Notes under the pieces: generated by a model
Databases searched by the model: none
What the model saw: the letters and a program-made list of their open reading frames with translations, nothing else
What the model was told of the DNA's origin: nothing
Assembly: GCA_037200975.1 (NCBI GenBank)
Contig: JBBCGI010000001.1
Coordinates: 3,741,716 to 3,805,715, forward strand
Length of the DNA stretch: 64,000 nucleotides
Source of the DNA: Pseudomonadota bacterium
GTDB lineage: Bacteria > Pseudomonadota > Gammaproteobacteria > Steroidobacterales > Steroidobacteraceae
Direction: 5' to 3'
Shown: positions 1 through 8,550 of the stretch, piece by piece
How the letters are laid out: every line of letters starts with the position of its first letter
Position numbering within the stretch: position 1 is the first letter of the stretch
Program-made: the position numbers and the translations under genes

Positions 1-9
1 GACTCCGGA

Positions 10-201
10 ATGGCCAAGAAGAAAGGTGCTCGGCACATGCGCGAATGGTCGGAAGGCGACATGAAGAAGCTGCGCGCCTTCGCCAAGGCGAAGACTTCGG
101 CGCGTGTGGCCGCGCAGAAGCTGGGTCGCTCGCCCGGTGCGGTGCGCTACAAGGCCATGATGGAAGGCGTGTCCTTCCGCTCCATCAATCGCAAGAAGTA
201 A
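10..201 (+). CDS. Small SANT/Myb-like helix-turn-helix protein
   Basis: A 63-residue, very basic protein. It starts with MAKKKGARHMREW and contains a W-S-E-G-D segment followed by AAQKLGRSPGAVRYKA. This matches the recognition half of small SANT/Myb- or GcrA-like HTH domains, in which a conserved LGRS is followed by AV-R-KA. The likely role is DNA binding in the cytoplasm, but no target can be inferred. The ATG lies only 9 bases from the window edge, with a purine-rich stretch ahead of it, so an upstream start cannot be excluded. Its TAA abuts the TGA of the convergent TPR gene with no spacer. The family match is from motif appearance only. Confidence 0.72.
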   Translation: MAKKKGARHMREWSEGDMKKLRAFAKAKTSARVAAQKLGRSPGAVRYKAMMEGVSFRSINRKK

Positions 202-954
202 TCAGCCCTGCAGTTCGCGATGCGCCTCGTCCAGCCACTCTCGCTGGGCCTTCCGGTAATGCGCCGGAGCGTATTTGGCCCGGTCCAGCAGCGCTTTTAG
301 CGTCTGTTGGGCCAGCGGCCGCTGCCCGGCACTCTTCAACAATTTCGCGTAACGCACGCCGGCCTCGGCGCCCGGGTAATACTCGGACAGCGCCGCGAAT
401 TCCTCCAAGGCCTTCTCCTGGTTCCCTTCCGCTTCGAGCGCACGTGCGTACAGCAGGTGCCCGTCGGGCGATTTGAACTGCGGATTCTTCTGGATCAGTT
501 CGTCGAGCGTGGCGCGTGCGGCCGTCGCGTCGCCGGCCTCGAACTGCGCGGTGGCGTATCCCAGCAGCAGCTTGGGATCGTCGGCGAAAATTCCTGTCAG
601 ACAAGTCTTATAGATAGCCACGGCTTCCGCGGCGCGCCCGAGCCGCACCAGTTCGTCGGCATGCGCCTGGCGCGCGGCCACCGTTCCGCTGACCTGGACG
701 GCATTCTCGGCTTTACGCAAGTCGCCTTCGGGGTTGAGCGTCTTGCGGATGCCGCGCATGGCGCGCTGACTGGTGCGCGTGCGCAGCAGCTCGGGAAGTA
801 TTTCGACGCCCGCGTACACCGCCGCCCCGACGAATGGCATCGACATCAGCATCACCAGGGCATACACCCAGATGCTGCTGCGGCCCGTCTTGATGCAGTG
901 GACGATCATCCCCAACGAGCACAGGCCGGAGATGATGTAGATCGCGAATACCAT
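202..954 (-). CDS. Membrane-anchored TPR protein
   Basis: A 250-residue protein. Residues 1-55 hold two hydrophobic segments (IYIISGLCSLGMIVHCI and a second around VYALVMLMSMPFVGAAVY), so the N-terminus is membrane-embedded. The rest is alpha-helical, with degenerate TPR-like repeats (AAEAVAIYKTCL, GDATAARATLDELI, NQEKALEEFAALS) and was probably a protein-interaction surface. The gene begins 15 bases after the TonB receptor gene on the same strand, so the two are likely co-transcribed. It ends tail-to-tail with the small HTH gene. No specific partner can be named. Confidence 0.8.
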   Translation of the reverse strand: MVFAIYIISGLCSLGMIVHCIKTGRSSIWVYALVMLMSMPFVGAAVYAGVEILPELLRTRTSQRAMRGIRKTLNPEGDLRKAENAVQVSGTVAARQAHADELVRLGRAAEAVAIYKTCLTGIFADDPKLLLGYATAQFEAGDATAARATLDELIQKNPQFKSPDGHLLYARALEAEGNQEKALEEFAALSEYYPGAEAGVRYAKLLKSAGQRPLAQQTLKALLDRAKYAPAHYRKAQREWLDEAHRELQG

Positions 955-969
955 GCGGGCGGTGAACCT

Positions 970-3123
970 CTAACGGGAGATGTAGTCGAGCGACACGAAC
1001 ACCGCGCGACCCTGCGCCGGGAAATAGCGGTAGTTGCCGAAGGCGAAGTCTGCGCGGTCGGCATAGGCCTTGTCGAACAGGTTGTCGATGCGCAGCGTCA
1101 TCCGGGTCTCGCCCCAGGAAGTCCAGTCCGTATTCCAGATGAAACGGGCATTGGCCACCTTGTGGCCCGGGTAGGTAGCCGTGTTCGCCGCGTCCAGGAA
1201 GTAGCCACCGACGTACGTGCCATCGAGCGCGACGCGCCACTGTTGCCCGATGCTCGCCTCGATGCCGGCGTTGTGCATGTGGCGCGGCGCGGTATCGACA
1301 TCGTTGCCGTCGACGATGGTTTCGCCGCCCTCGATGGAGCGCGAGAACGTGTATTCGTGGCGCGCGTACGTGCCGGCGGCGTACAGCTGCAGCCATTCAT
1401 TAGCCTTCCAGTGCGCCTCGTATTCGAAGCCGCGATGGCTGGTCGAGCCGTTGCTCACGTTGAAGCCGTTCGAATCGCGCAGGATCACGTGCTGCTTCTT
1501 CATGTCGTAGAGCGCGGCCGTCACCGCCAGGTTGCGGCCGAGGAATTTCCAGCCGAGCTCGGCGGCATCGAGCTGCTCACTGTCGAGATCCGCCAGGGTT
1601 TGCTGCCGCTGCAGCCGGTAGACCTCGGTCATCTCGGGCGGCCGGAAGCCGCTCGACGCGCTCGCATAGAGGAGGTTCTGGATATTCATCTGCCACGACA
1701 GCGTGATACGCGGCGCCAGGTTGTCGAACGCATCGCTGCGGTCGTCCGGCCGCGCGTACAGGCAGCCGGTCGTGCCGCAGGAAGTGCCGTCGTCGCGCGT
1801 GTTGCCGCCGATCATGCGGTTGTCGTAGTCGTAGTTAGTGCGATCGGCACGCAGCGCCGCCGAGGCGGTGAGATTGTCGAGCAGGTGATATTCGAGGCTG
1901 GCGGAAGCGCCGAGCGTGGATGAATCGACCGTGTAGTTGTAGTGGAAGCCGGCCGGACGGATCGCGTTGGCCGCAGGCGCGCCATCGGTCGCGGGGCCGG
2001 GCTGGAATTCGGTGAGTTCCGACTGCGCGGTCTCGGCGTCGAACGCAAAACGCGCGCGCAGTCTGTCGGTGAGCGGCAGCGCATACGATCCGCTGACCAT
2101 GTAGCTGGTCTGTGCGTTGTGTTCGAATGGCTTGCCGACCAGGAAGTGCTGCAGGAAATCCATGCGCGAGCGCCGGTAGATGCCGGCCAGCTCGAAGCAG
2201 GGCGTATGTTCACCGGCCTCGCACAGGTCCTGCGAGTAACGCGCTGAAACGCGTACGCTCGAGGCGTCGCGAAACGCTTCCGGATTCGGGTTGCTGCGCG
2301 CGATCGCCGCGTCGCGATAACTGTTGAATCCCTGGATGAATCCCGCCGTCTCCTGGTTGAGGACGGTGCCGGCGGCGCGAATGCGTAGTTTGCCGCCGGC
2401 GAATCCGTTCACGTCGCTGGCGAGATTGAGCTTGGCCTCGTCGACACCCGAGGCATCGCGCCAGCCCGGCGCGCGCGTCGCGGTGCCGTACATTCCGAAG
2501 CCGACGTCGTCCGACATGTCGGTGCTGAGCGCGAGCCGCACGCGTTTGAAGGAATTTGCGCCGAGCTCCACGCCACTGGCAAACGCGGCGATGTCTTCGA
2601 TGCCGGGCGTGAGCACATTCACGATGCCATGGACCGCGCTCGCTCCATACAGCGCCGAACCCGGTCCGCGCAGCACTTCGACTGCCGCCGCCTGCTCGTA
2701 GTTGAGCTCGAACATCTCGTTGAGATTGCAGAAGCCGGTGGGGCGGATGGGCAGGCTGTCTTCGGCGATCAGAAACGCGCCGCATGCGCCCGCGCCGGCC
2801 AGCACCGGCGAGCGGATCGCGCCGAGGCTTTCCTGGCCGCTGCCGTGCTGGACGTACACGCCCGCGATGCGATTGAGGATCTCGTCCTGATGTTTGGCCG
2901 ACAGGTCCGCGATGTCGTCGGCGCCGATGCGCGAGATGCTGGCGGGCGTTTTCGCCGCCTCGCGCGCTTCCCGATTCGCGGTGACGACGATGGTTTCGTA
3001 CGCGTGCGGCTGGCCGAACTTGTCGACCACCCCTTCGACTTCTTTGTCTTCCGAGGTGGACGGATTGGTCGCAGCGAGGGTGGTGAGCGGCAACAATGCC
3101 AGCAGGATGAAGAGGGTACGCAT
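970..3123 (-). CDS. TonB-dependent outer-membrane receptor
   Basis: A 717-residue TonB-dependent receptor. The start is MRTLFILLALLPLTTLAA, a clean signal peptide; an ATG seven codons upstream is less likely. The plug domain (about residues 40-170) contains ETIVVTANRE near its start and VLRGPGSALYGASAVHGIVNVLT, the classic plug signature. The rest is a 22-strand-type barrel with many alternating aromatic strands. The last residues are YISR, so the usual terminal aromatic is absent. The substrate (siderophore, vitamin, oligosaccharide) cannot be told from sequence, and no Fur box or riboswitch is visible in the 51-base gap to the divergent patatin gene. It is probably co-transcribed with the downstream TPR gene. 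Confidence 0.93.
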   Translation of the reverse strand: MRTLFILLALLPLTTLAATNPSTSEDKEVEGVVDKFGQPHAYETIVVTANREAREAAKTPASISRIGADDIADLSAKHQDEILNRIAGVYVQHGSGQESLGAIRSPVLAGAGACGAFLIAEDSLPIRPTGFCNLNEMFELNYEQAAAVEVLRGPGSALYGASAVHGIVNVLTPGIEDIAAFASGVELGANSFKRVRLALSTDMSDDVGFGMYGTATRAPGWRDASGVDEAKLNLASDVNGFAGGKLRIRAAGTVLNQETAGFIQGFNSYRDAAIARSNPNPEAFRDASSVRVSARYSQDLCEAGEHTPCFELAGIYRRSRMDFLQHFLVGKPFEHNAQTSYMVSGSYALPLTDRLRARFAFDAETAQSELTEFQPGPATDGAPAANAIRPAGFHYNYTVDSSTLGASASLEYHLLDNLTASAALRADRTNYDYDNRMIGGNTRDDGTSCGTTGCLYARPDDRSDAFDNLAPRITLSWQMNIQNLLYASASSGFRPPEMTEVYRLQRQQTLADLDSEQLDAAELGWKFLGRNLAVTAALYDMKKQHVILRDSNGFNVSNGSTSHRGFEYEAHWKANEWLQLYAAGTYARHEYTFSRSIEGGETIVDGNDVDTAPRHMHNAGIEASIGQQWRVALDGTYVGGYFLDAANTATYPGHKVANARFIWNTDWTSWGETRMTLRIDNLFDKAYADRADFAFGNYRYFPAQGRAVFVSLDYISR

Positions 3124-3174
3124 GATTGGGTGAGCGATTATCACTGCGAACGACTATCCTTAGCTACGTCACCG

Positions 3175-5424
3175 ATGAATAAGAAAGCAGTAAAAACAGC
3201 GCTGTTCGTCGTGTTCTGCCTCGGGCTCGCGGCGGCGTTGCCCGCGCAGGAAGCGCCGCCGCGGGACGGCGCCGCCCGCCCGCGCATCGGCCTCGTACTC
3301 TCGGGTGGCGGCGCACGCGGCGCCGCGCACATCGGCGTGCTCAAGGTGCTCGAGGAAAACCACATCCCGATCGACGCCATCGCCGGCACCAGCATGGGTG
3401 CGGTGGTCGGCGGGCTGTACGCCACGGGCCTGTCCGCGCTCGATGTGGAGCGCGTGATGACCTCGGTCGACTGGCAGGACGCATTTCGCGACCGCCCGGC
3501 GCGCACCGACCTCAACTTCCGCCGCAAGCTCGAGGATCAGAATTTTCTCGTCAAGTTCCCGCTCGGGCTCAAGGGGCGCCGCTTCCGGCTGCCGCGTGGT
3601 CTCGTGCAGGGGCAGAAACTCACGCAGATCCTGCGCTCGCTGACGCTGCCCGTGGCGCAGATCCAGCGCTTCGACGACCTGGCCATTCCGTTTCGCGCGG
3701 TCGCGACGGATATCGTGACGGGCGAGCGCGTCGTCCTCGATCACGGCGACCTGACTACTGCGATGCGCGCCAGCCTGTCGGCGCCCGGCGTGTTCGCGCC
3801 CGTGGATCTCGACGGCCGCATGCTGGTGGATGGCGGCCTCTCCTCCAACCTGCCGGTGGACGTGGCGCGCGCCATGGGCGTGGACATCCTGATCGTGGTC
3901 GATTGCGGCTTCCCGCTGCTCGATCGCAGCAAGCTCGAGTCGGTCGCCACCGTGTCGAACCAGATGCTGGCGATCCTCATTCGCCACAACACCGAGCTGC
4001 AGCGCAAGGCGCTCACCGGGCGCGACATCGTCATCGATCCGGCGCTCGGCGATTTCTCTTCGCTCGATTTCACCGAACATCAGAAGGCGATGGACATCGG
4101 CGAGCAGGCCGCGCTCGGATCGCTGGCGCGCCTGCAGGAGCTGTCGGTGGCGCCCGCGGAATTCAAGCGCATCGTCGATGCGCGCGCCGCCAAGCGCAAA
4201 GATCTGCCGCGCATCGAGTTCCTGCGCATCGAGCCTGGTTCGGAGCGGTATGCCGGCGCCATCGAATCGCTGTTCGGCGACCAGATCGGCAAGGTGGCCG
4301 ACGGCAACCGGCTCGAGAAACGCGTCAGCGAGTTGTACGGGCAGGGCAATCTCGAGATTTTCGACTACCGGCTCATGCAGAACGATCCGCTGCCGGGCGA
4401 TCCGCCCGAATACGGGCTGGCGCTCACCACGCGGCGCAATTCCTGGGGTCCGAACTACCTGCGTTTCGGACTCGCGCTGCAGAACGATTTCGAAGGCAAT
4501 TCCTCGTTCAACGCGGCGGCCCGCGGCACGCTCGCCGAGATCACCAAGTACGGCGGCGAGTGGCTGTGGGACGTGCAGATCGGCGAGACGCCGCGCGTCG
4601 CCACCGAGATCTATCTACCGGTCGGGTACCGCTCGCGCTGGTTCGTCGCGCCGCATGCGCAGTTCCAGATCCGCACCCTGGCGATCGCGGACGAGGACGA
4701 ACGGATTCTGGCGGAATATCGCGTGCGTTCGACCGACTACGGAATCGACCTGGGGCGCGAGCTCGGCAACTACGCCGAGATCCGTATCGGCGGCGGGCGC
4801 AGCGTCGGGGAGGCGCGCGTGCGGGTCGGCGATCCGTTGTTGCCGCCGTCGCAGTTCGACGCGCACAACTTCTTCGCCGAGTATCGCTACGACTCGCTGG
4901 ACGACGTCAATTTTCCGAAGCATGGCAGCTCATTCACGCTTGCCTGGCAGGGCGAGCGGGAAGGGCGCGGCGATGCCGAGAGTGCGGACCTGTTGTTGTT
5001 CGACCAGCTGTACGCGCATTCGTGGGGGCGCAACACCGCGATCCTGTGGACCTCGGCCGGAACGCGGCTGGACTCCGACGTGACCATCGTCCGCTCGTTC
5101 TTCTCGCTGGGCGGGTTCTTCAATCTGTCGGGCATCACGCCCGAGACCTTGGTGGGCCCGCACTTCGCCATCGCGCGCGGCATCTTTTACCGCCAGATCG
5201 GCCAGGGCGGACAGGGATTCCTGAACGTGCCCGTGTATCTCGGCGCGTCGATCGAAAAGGGCAATGTGTGGGATTCGCGCCGGGATATCTCTTTCAGCAG
5301 CGCGCGTACCAACGGCAGCGTGTTCGTCGGAATGGATACGTTGTTTGGCCCTGTCTACTTCGCGACCGGGTTCGATGACGGCGGCGGGTCCGCGTACTAC
5401 CTGTTTCTAGGCAGAACGTTTTAA
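3175..5424 (+). CDS. Patatin-like phospholipase with outer-membrane barrel (type Vd autotransporter, PlpD-like)
   Basis: A 749-residue protein, close in size to Pseudomonas PlpD. The start MNKKAVKTALFVVFCLG gives a signal peptide ending near PAQEA. The patatin domain (about residues 35-250) shows the oxyanion loop SGGGARGAAHIG, the nucleophile elbow GTSMG and the aspartate motif DGGLSSNLP, so the Ser-Asp dyad is intact. A POTRA-like segment follows (about 345-400), then a C-terminal barrel of the Omp85 type ending in a phenylalanine (FLGRTF). The expected role is self-secretion of a lipase/phospholipase to the cell surface. It is transcribed divergently from the TonB receptor. Its TAA is the first three bases of a palindromic repeat shared with the convergent downstream gene. 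Confidence 0.9.
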   Translation: MNKKAVKTALFVVFCLGLAAALPAQEAPPRDGAARPRIGLVLSGGGARGAAHIGVLKVLEENHIPIDAIAGTSMGAVVGGLYATGLSALDVERVMTSVDWQDAFRDRPARTDLNFRRKLEDQNFLVKFPLGLKGRRFRLPRGLVQGQKLTQILRSLTLPVAQIQRFDDLAIPFRAVATDIVTGERVVLDHGDLTTAMRASLSAPGVFAPVDLDGRMLVDGGLSSNLPVDVARAMGVDILIVVDCGFPLLDRSKLESVATVSNQMLAILIRHNTELQRKALTGRDIVIDPALGDFSSLDFTEHQKAMDIGEQAALGSLARLQELSVAPAEFKRIVDARAAKRKDLPRIEFLRIEPGSERYAGAIESLFGDQIGKVADGNRLEKRVSELYGQGNLEIFDYRLMQNDPLPGDPPEYGLALTTRRNSWGPNYLRFGLALQNDFEGNSSFNAAARGTLAEITKYGGEWLWDVQIGETPRVATEIYLPVGYRSRWFVAPHAQFQIRTLAIADEDERILAEYRVRSTDYGIDLGRELGNYAEIRIGGGRSVGEARVRVGDPLLPPSQFDAHNFFAEYRYDSLDDVNFPKHGSSFTLAWQGEREGRGDAESADLLLFDQLYAHSWGRNTAILWTSAGTRLDSDVTIVRSFFSLGGFFNLSGITPETLVGPHFAIARGIFYRQIGQGGQGFLNVPVYLGASIEKGNVWDSRRDISFSSARTNGSVFVGMDTLFGPVYFATGFDDGGGSAYYLFLGRTF

Positions 5425-5475
5425 AGGGGACATGCCTGTTTTCCGGCGGACCGAAAAACAGGCATGTCCCCTTTA
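5422..5475. repeat. Palindromic repeat, ACATGCC type, between convergent genes
   Basis: An inverted repeat with 21-base arms, TAAAGGGGACATGCCTGTTTT on the left and its complement on the right, around an 11-12 base GC-rich centre. The outermost TAA is the patatin stop and the outermost TTA is the stop of the convergent 88-residue gene. Read on either strand, the hairpin ends in CCCCTTTA, so it could act as a bidirectional intrinsic terminator. The same arm core recurs at four other places in this window. Confidence 0.9.
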
Positions 5476-5739
5476 CAGGCCGCGCGACTCGTGCAGTTTC
5501 TCGACCTTGTCGAACTTGAGCGCGGGTTTGTCGCCAGGGCGCGAGTATTCGTGTTTGCGCGACATCTCGACGAGCGCGGCGTCGCGTTCGGCGGCGGTGC
5601 CGTACCAGTGCGTCTTGTTCCAGTCCGCGCCGAGCAGCTTCTTGAACGGATCGCCCGCCTTGAGCGTGATGCGCACGCCGAACGGACGCTGGATGCCCGC
5701 GTCCGGACGGCGCAGGTTGTGAGGAGCCGCGATACCCAT
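5473..5739 (-). CDS. Conserved hypothetical protein (88 aa)
   Basis: An 88-residue, soluble, basic protein starting MGIAAPHNLRRPD. It has no signal peptide, no membrane segment and no motif I recognise. The composition (FGVRITLKAGDPFKKLLG, then an aromatic NKTHWYG) looks like a genuine small domain rather than a shadow frame. It is convergent with the patatin gene, and its TAA lies in the right arm of the shared palindrome. The function is unknown. Confidence 0.6.
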   Translation of the reverse strand: MGIAAPHNLRRPDAGIQRPFGVRITLKAGDPFKKLLGADWNKTHWYGTAAERDAALVEMSRKHEYSRPGDKPALKFDKVEKLHESRGL

Positions 5740-5943
5740 GAATTCTCCGCTCGGCGAGTGCCGAAAGCGGCGCTAGGGTACGAAGCGCGGCCTGGGACCG
5801 CAAGGGCGGCGTCGGCGCCCATTTGAGCCCGGCGGGGCGTGGTTTGCACTCTTTTCCCCGGTTGGAACGTTGATAGACCAGGCTGCCGCATTGCTTGCGG
5901 GCAGGGGCCGCCAATACGATCCAACGACGACATCGGAGCGGAT

Positions 5944-6528
5944 ATGCGTTTGTGGCTGGCTCTTCTTCTGGGGTGGATCACCGCGACCTGCGCGCACGCG
6001 CAGTCGGCTGACAAGAAGCCACTGACCGCCGCGCAGTACCGCCTGATGATGGACGACCTCGAGTACTGGCGGCAGCAGCAGACACGATACGACCGGGTCT
6101 GGCAACGCGCGCTGGAACTCAGACCCGGGCGGCGCAATACGCCGTTGCGCGATCTCAACATCAGCGACGGCGAAGTCCGCGAAGTGCAGGTCATCGCGGC
6201 GCGTTTTCTGCCGCGTGCGCTGGTCAATATTTCACCCGTCGTGACGGAATGTCCGTGCGAAGAGGGCCCGGCTTGCACCGCGCAGGTCTACGTGCTCGCC
6301 ACCGGGAAGGGAAAAACCTCGGGCCTGCAGTTGTCGCGCATGAACGAGGTCTGGGATGTCGGCGTCGTGCAGAAATGGTGGTTGAAGCGCGAGGCGATCC
6401 AGCGGCAGAACACCGGCAATGTTTTTCTCGACGACTACCTCGCGCAAAAAGCGCGTAACGACCTGCTCGAAGAGTTTCCGCTGTGCGCCGGGCAACCCGG
6501 CGTCTCCAAGACTGAAGGGAAGAAATGA
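5944..6528 (+). CDS. Secreted hypothetical protein
   Basis: A 194-residue protein. I chose the start MRLWLALLLGWITATCAHAQ because it gives a complete signal peptide with an A-H-A cleavage site; 35 upstream in-frame codons have no secretory character. The mature part is mostly polar with an ordered repeat of charged helices (YRLMMDDLEYWRQQQ) and several cysteines (TECPCEEGPACT, FPLCAG), which suggests a periplasmic, disulfide-containing protein. Its TGA overlaps the ATG of the next gene (ATGA), so it is translationally coupled to the GNAT gene. I recognise no family. Confidence 0.7.
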   Translation: MRLWLALLLGWITATCAHAQSADKKPLTAAQYRLMMDDLEYWRQQQTRYDRVWQRALELRPGRRNTPLRDLNISDGEVREVQVIAARFLPRALVNISPVVTECPCEEGPACTAQVYVLATGKGKTSGLQLSRMNEVWDVGVVQKWWLKREAIQRQNTGNVFLDDYLAQKARNDLLEEFPLCAGQPGVSKTEGKK

Positions 6529-6995
6529 CGAAGAAACGCACGCCCGCCAAAGTACGTCCGGTCAAACCCGAGGACTTCGATGCCTGGAAGCCCTTGTGGG
6601 ACGAGTACAACGCGTTCTACGAACGCACCGGTCCCACCGCGTTATCCGATGAAGTGCACGAGACCTTGTGGCGGCGGTTCTTCGACGCCAGCGAGCCGGT
6701 GTTTTGCATCGTCGCGGAACGCGACGGCAAGATGGTTGGCATCTGCCACTACCTCTATCACCGCAGCACCTCGCGTCTCGAGCCGGTGTGTTACCTGCAG
6801 GATCTTTTCACGGCGCCCGAGGAGCGCGGCCATGGGATCGGCCGCGCGCTCATCACGGCCGTGTATCACCTCGCGGAGAATCACGGCTGCAAGCGTGTGT
6901 ACTGGCAGACACATACCACCAACACGCCGGGGCGCACGTTGTATGACAAGGTGGCGAAGCACTTCGGTTTCATCGTCTACGCGAAGGATGTTTGA
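6525..6995 (+). CDS. GNAT family N-acetyltransferase
   Basis: A 156-residue single-domain GNAT enzyme. Motif A is visible as LQDLFTAPEERGHGIGRALI, with the acetyl-CoA pyrophosphate loop RGHGIG, and the C-terminal motif B region ends in LYDKVAKHFGF. The N-terminal VRPVKPEDFDAW is a typical beta1-alpha1 start. It transfers an acetyl group from acetyl-CoA to an unknown amine. The start overlaps the stop of the secreted protein upstream by four bases, which sets the reading frame and implies an operon. Confidence 0.88.
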   Translation: MTKKRTPAKVRPVKPEDFDAWKPLWDEYNAFYERTGPTALSDEVHETLWRRFFDASEPVFCIVAERDGKMVGICHYLYHRSTSRLEPVCYLQDLFTAPEERGHGIGRALITAVYHLAENHGCKRVYWQTHTTNTPGRTLYDKVAKHFGFIVYAKDV

Positions 6996-7085
6996 TGAGG
7001 CGGCGAAGATGCTGATGGCGCGGAATTGAACGCGCTCGCGCGGCCCGCACCGCCGCAGCGGTTTGCCGCCGCGTGAGGGGCCTGG

Positions 7086-7637
7086 CTACTTCACCGGCGC
7101 CGGTTCGGCATTGCACCCGGCGATGGCTTCGTTGATGGCGGCGGCGGTGGTCATGCGAATGTCTTCCGCGCCTTCGAGGATCGAGGAGGTCAGCAGCTTG
7201 CGGCCGTACGAAGTCTGGCCGAACTGGTTGATCCTCATTTCCTCGCCGGTGGTGAATTGCCCGATGGGCTTTCCCTTGGCGCGCTCGAAGATGTAACGCG
7301 TATATTTTTTTCCGGCTTCCGTGCGGTAGAACTCGATGGCCTTGTCCAGTTCCTCCGGGTTGAGCCGTTCCGCATAGATCTTCGCGACGAGCGCGGTGAA
7401 ACGGGAGCGATCGATCCGCTCGGCGCACTTGCGCGCCTCATCGCTGATCTTCTTTTCGGAATGCGCGCGGCGTACGCCGTCGCGGGCCGCGTTCGCCAGG
7501 AGTTCGTCGGTGCGCATGAGATTGATGAGGGTCAATACCTGCTGCTCCGGCCTGGCGGAATTCGTTTGATCGGGTGCCGGATCGGCGACGGCAATGGTCG
7601 CGGCGAGCAAAAAAGCGGCGCAGAAAATACGGTTCAT
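7086..7637 (-). CDS. Exported DUF2059-type protein
   Basis: A 183-residue protein starting MNRIFCAAFLLAATIAVADP, a good signal peptide. An alternative ATG lies three codons upstream. The mature helical region (VLTLINLMRTDELL, then AIEFYRTEAGKKY and EGAEDIRM) matches the layout of the DUF2059 family, with the Y-x-T/S-E-x-G-K-K motif mid-protein. The function is unknown for the family; a periplasmic location is expected. It is convergent with the GNAT gene and follows the kinase-like gene on the same strand after about 130 bases with no gene. Confidence 0.75.
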   Translation of the reverse strand: MNRIFCAAFLLAATIAVADPAPDQTNSARPEQQVLTLINLMRTDELLANAARDGVRRAHSEKKISDEARKCAERIDRSRFTALVAKIYAERLNPEELDKAIEFYRTEAGKKYTRYIFERAKGKPIGQFTTGEEMRINQFGQTSYGRKLLTSSILEGAEDIRMTTAAAINEAIAGCNAEPAPVK

Positions 7638-7771
7638 GCGCGGCATCCTGATAGCAACGCGGCATGGGTGCAAGGCGGCGATTCGCGCAACCGACCAGGC
7701 GGACGTGGATTTTTCCCGAGTCACCTCGGGACGATGTAATTGGTGTGATCCCGCTGCCAACGCGGTAACCG

Positions 7772-8407
7772 TCAGCTGACACGGTCGCCGGCGCCTTCGC
7801 GATCGCGCCAGCCGAAGATTCGCCGCGTGATGAATAGATAGATTCGCTTGCCGCTGGCCATCCACAGGCGCGACGGCAGCGAAGGTTTCGCTAGGATGCG
7901 CCGTTCGCGCGCGGTCAGCGCCTCCGGTAGATAGCTGCGCTTGTGTTTGAGCAGGTGCCGGATGTCGTCGTGCCCGAGCGCGCGCGCCAACGAGCCGCGG
8001 CGCGTGAGCGTCATCGCCAGCTGGAAATCGACCAGCGCGGGGCGGCCGTCGGGCGTGACCAGCCAGTTGGTTTCCTTGGCGAGATCGTTGTGGATGACGT
8101 TCGCGGCGTGGAGCCGGCGGACCAGTTTCGAGGCGGCGCGAAAATACGCGGGATCGCGTGGACGGGCGATCTGCATGGGAGCGCCCTCGATCCAGCTGCG
8201 GATGAGCACGCCGGGCGACAGGTCGAGCACGCGCGGAATGCCGTCGATGCCCTGTTTCAATGCCAGGCGCGTCAACGCGCGGTGCTCGCGTCGCAGCAGA
8301 TGCCGCGCGAGCCAGCGCGCCCACGGTCGCGCGGCGCGGGCATCACGTATGACGGTGTTGCCGCTGCGCGAGATGGTCCCAAAGGTATCGCTCTTTAAAG
8401 GGGACAT
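7772..8407 (-). CDS. Small kinase-like protein (lipopolysaccharide-kinase/RIO-like fold)
   Basis: A 211-residue protein kinase-like domain. The catalytic-loop equivalent is VIHNDLAKETNW (HxD followed by N) and the metal site is VDFQLA, so the usual DFG reads DFQ. The N-lobe is short and no glycine-rich loop is obvious, as in KdkA/RIO-type atypical kinases. The ATG lies inside the left arm of the nested palindrome: the first codons MSPLK come from the repeat sequence ATGTCCCCTTTAAAG. The substrate is unknown. A start further in would shorten the N-terminal beta region, so I keep this start with caution. Confidence 0.72.
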   Translation of the reverse strand: MSPLKSDTFGTISRSGNTVIRDARAARPWARWLARHLLRREHRALTRLALKQGIDGIPRVLDLSPGVLIRSWIEGAPMQIARPRDPAYFRAASKLVRRLHAANVIHNDLAKETNWLVTPDGRPALVDFQLAMTLTRRGSLARALGHDDIRHLLKHKRSYLPEALTARERRILAKPSLPSRLWMASGKRIYLFITRRIFGWRDREGAGDRVS

Positions 8408-8550
8408 GCCTATTTATGAAAAAGAGGGCAGAAAAAAGGGGACAGATCTATTTATTGGCGAGGACTGTGCCGCTTCTATGGTGGTGATCAATAAATAGAT
8501 CTGTCCCCTTTTTTCTGCCCTCTTTTTCATAAATAGGCATGTCCCCTTTA
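8396..8550. repeat. Nested double palindrome with perfect 62-bp arms
   Basis: Arms 8396-8457 and 8489-8550 are perfect reverse complements over 62 bases around a 31-base centre. The outer third of each arm is the ACATGCC-type core, then comes a private segment (ATGAAAAAGAGGGCAGAAA), then an inner ACAGATC-type core ending in ATTTATTG. The right arm holds the TAA of the transporter/acyltransferase gene. The left arm holds the ATG of the kinase-like gene. It is one of two nested elements in the window. Confidence 0.93.

Noticed and set aside
307-1923. Long plus-strand open frame (538 codons) opposite the TonB and TPR genes
   Set aside because: It is a shadow frame of GC-rich coding sequence; no start context, domain or composition supports it.
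2629-3174. Upstream extension of the patatin gene (182 extra codons)
   Set aside because: It overlaps the TonB receptor start and lacks coding features; the signal peptide at 3175 is convincing.
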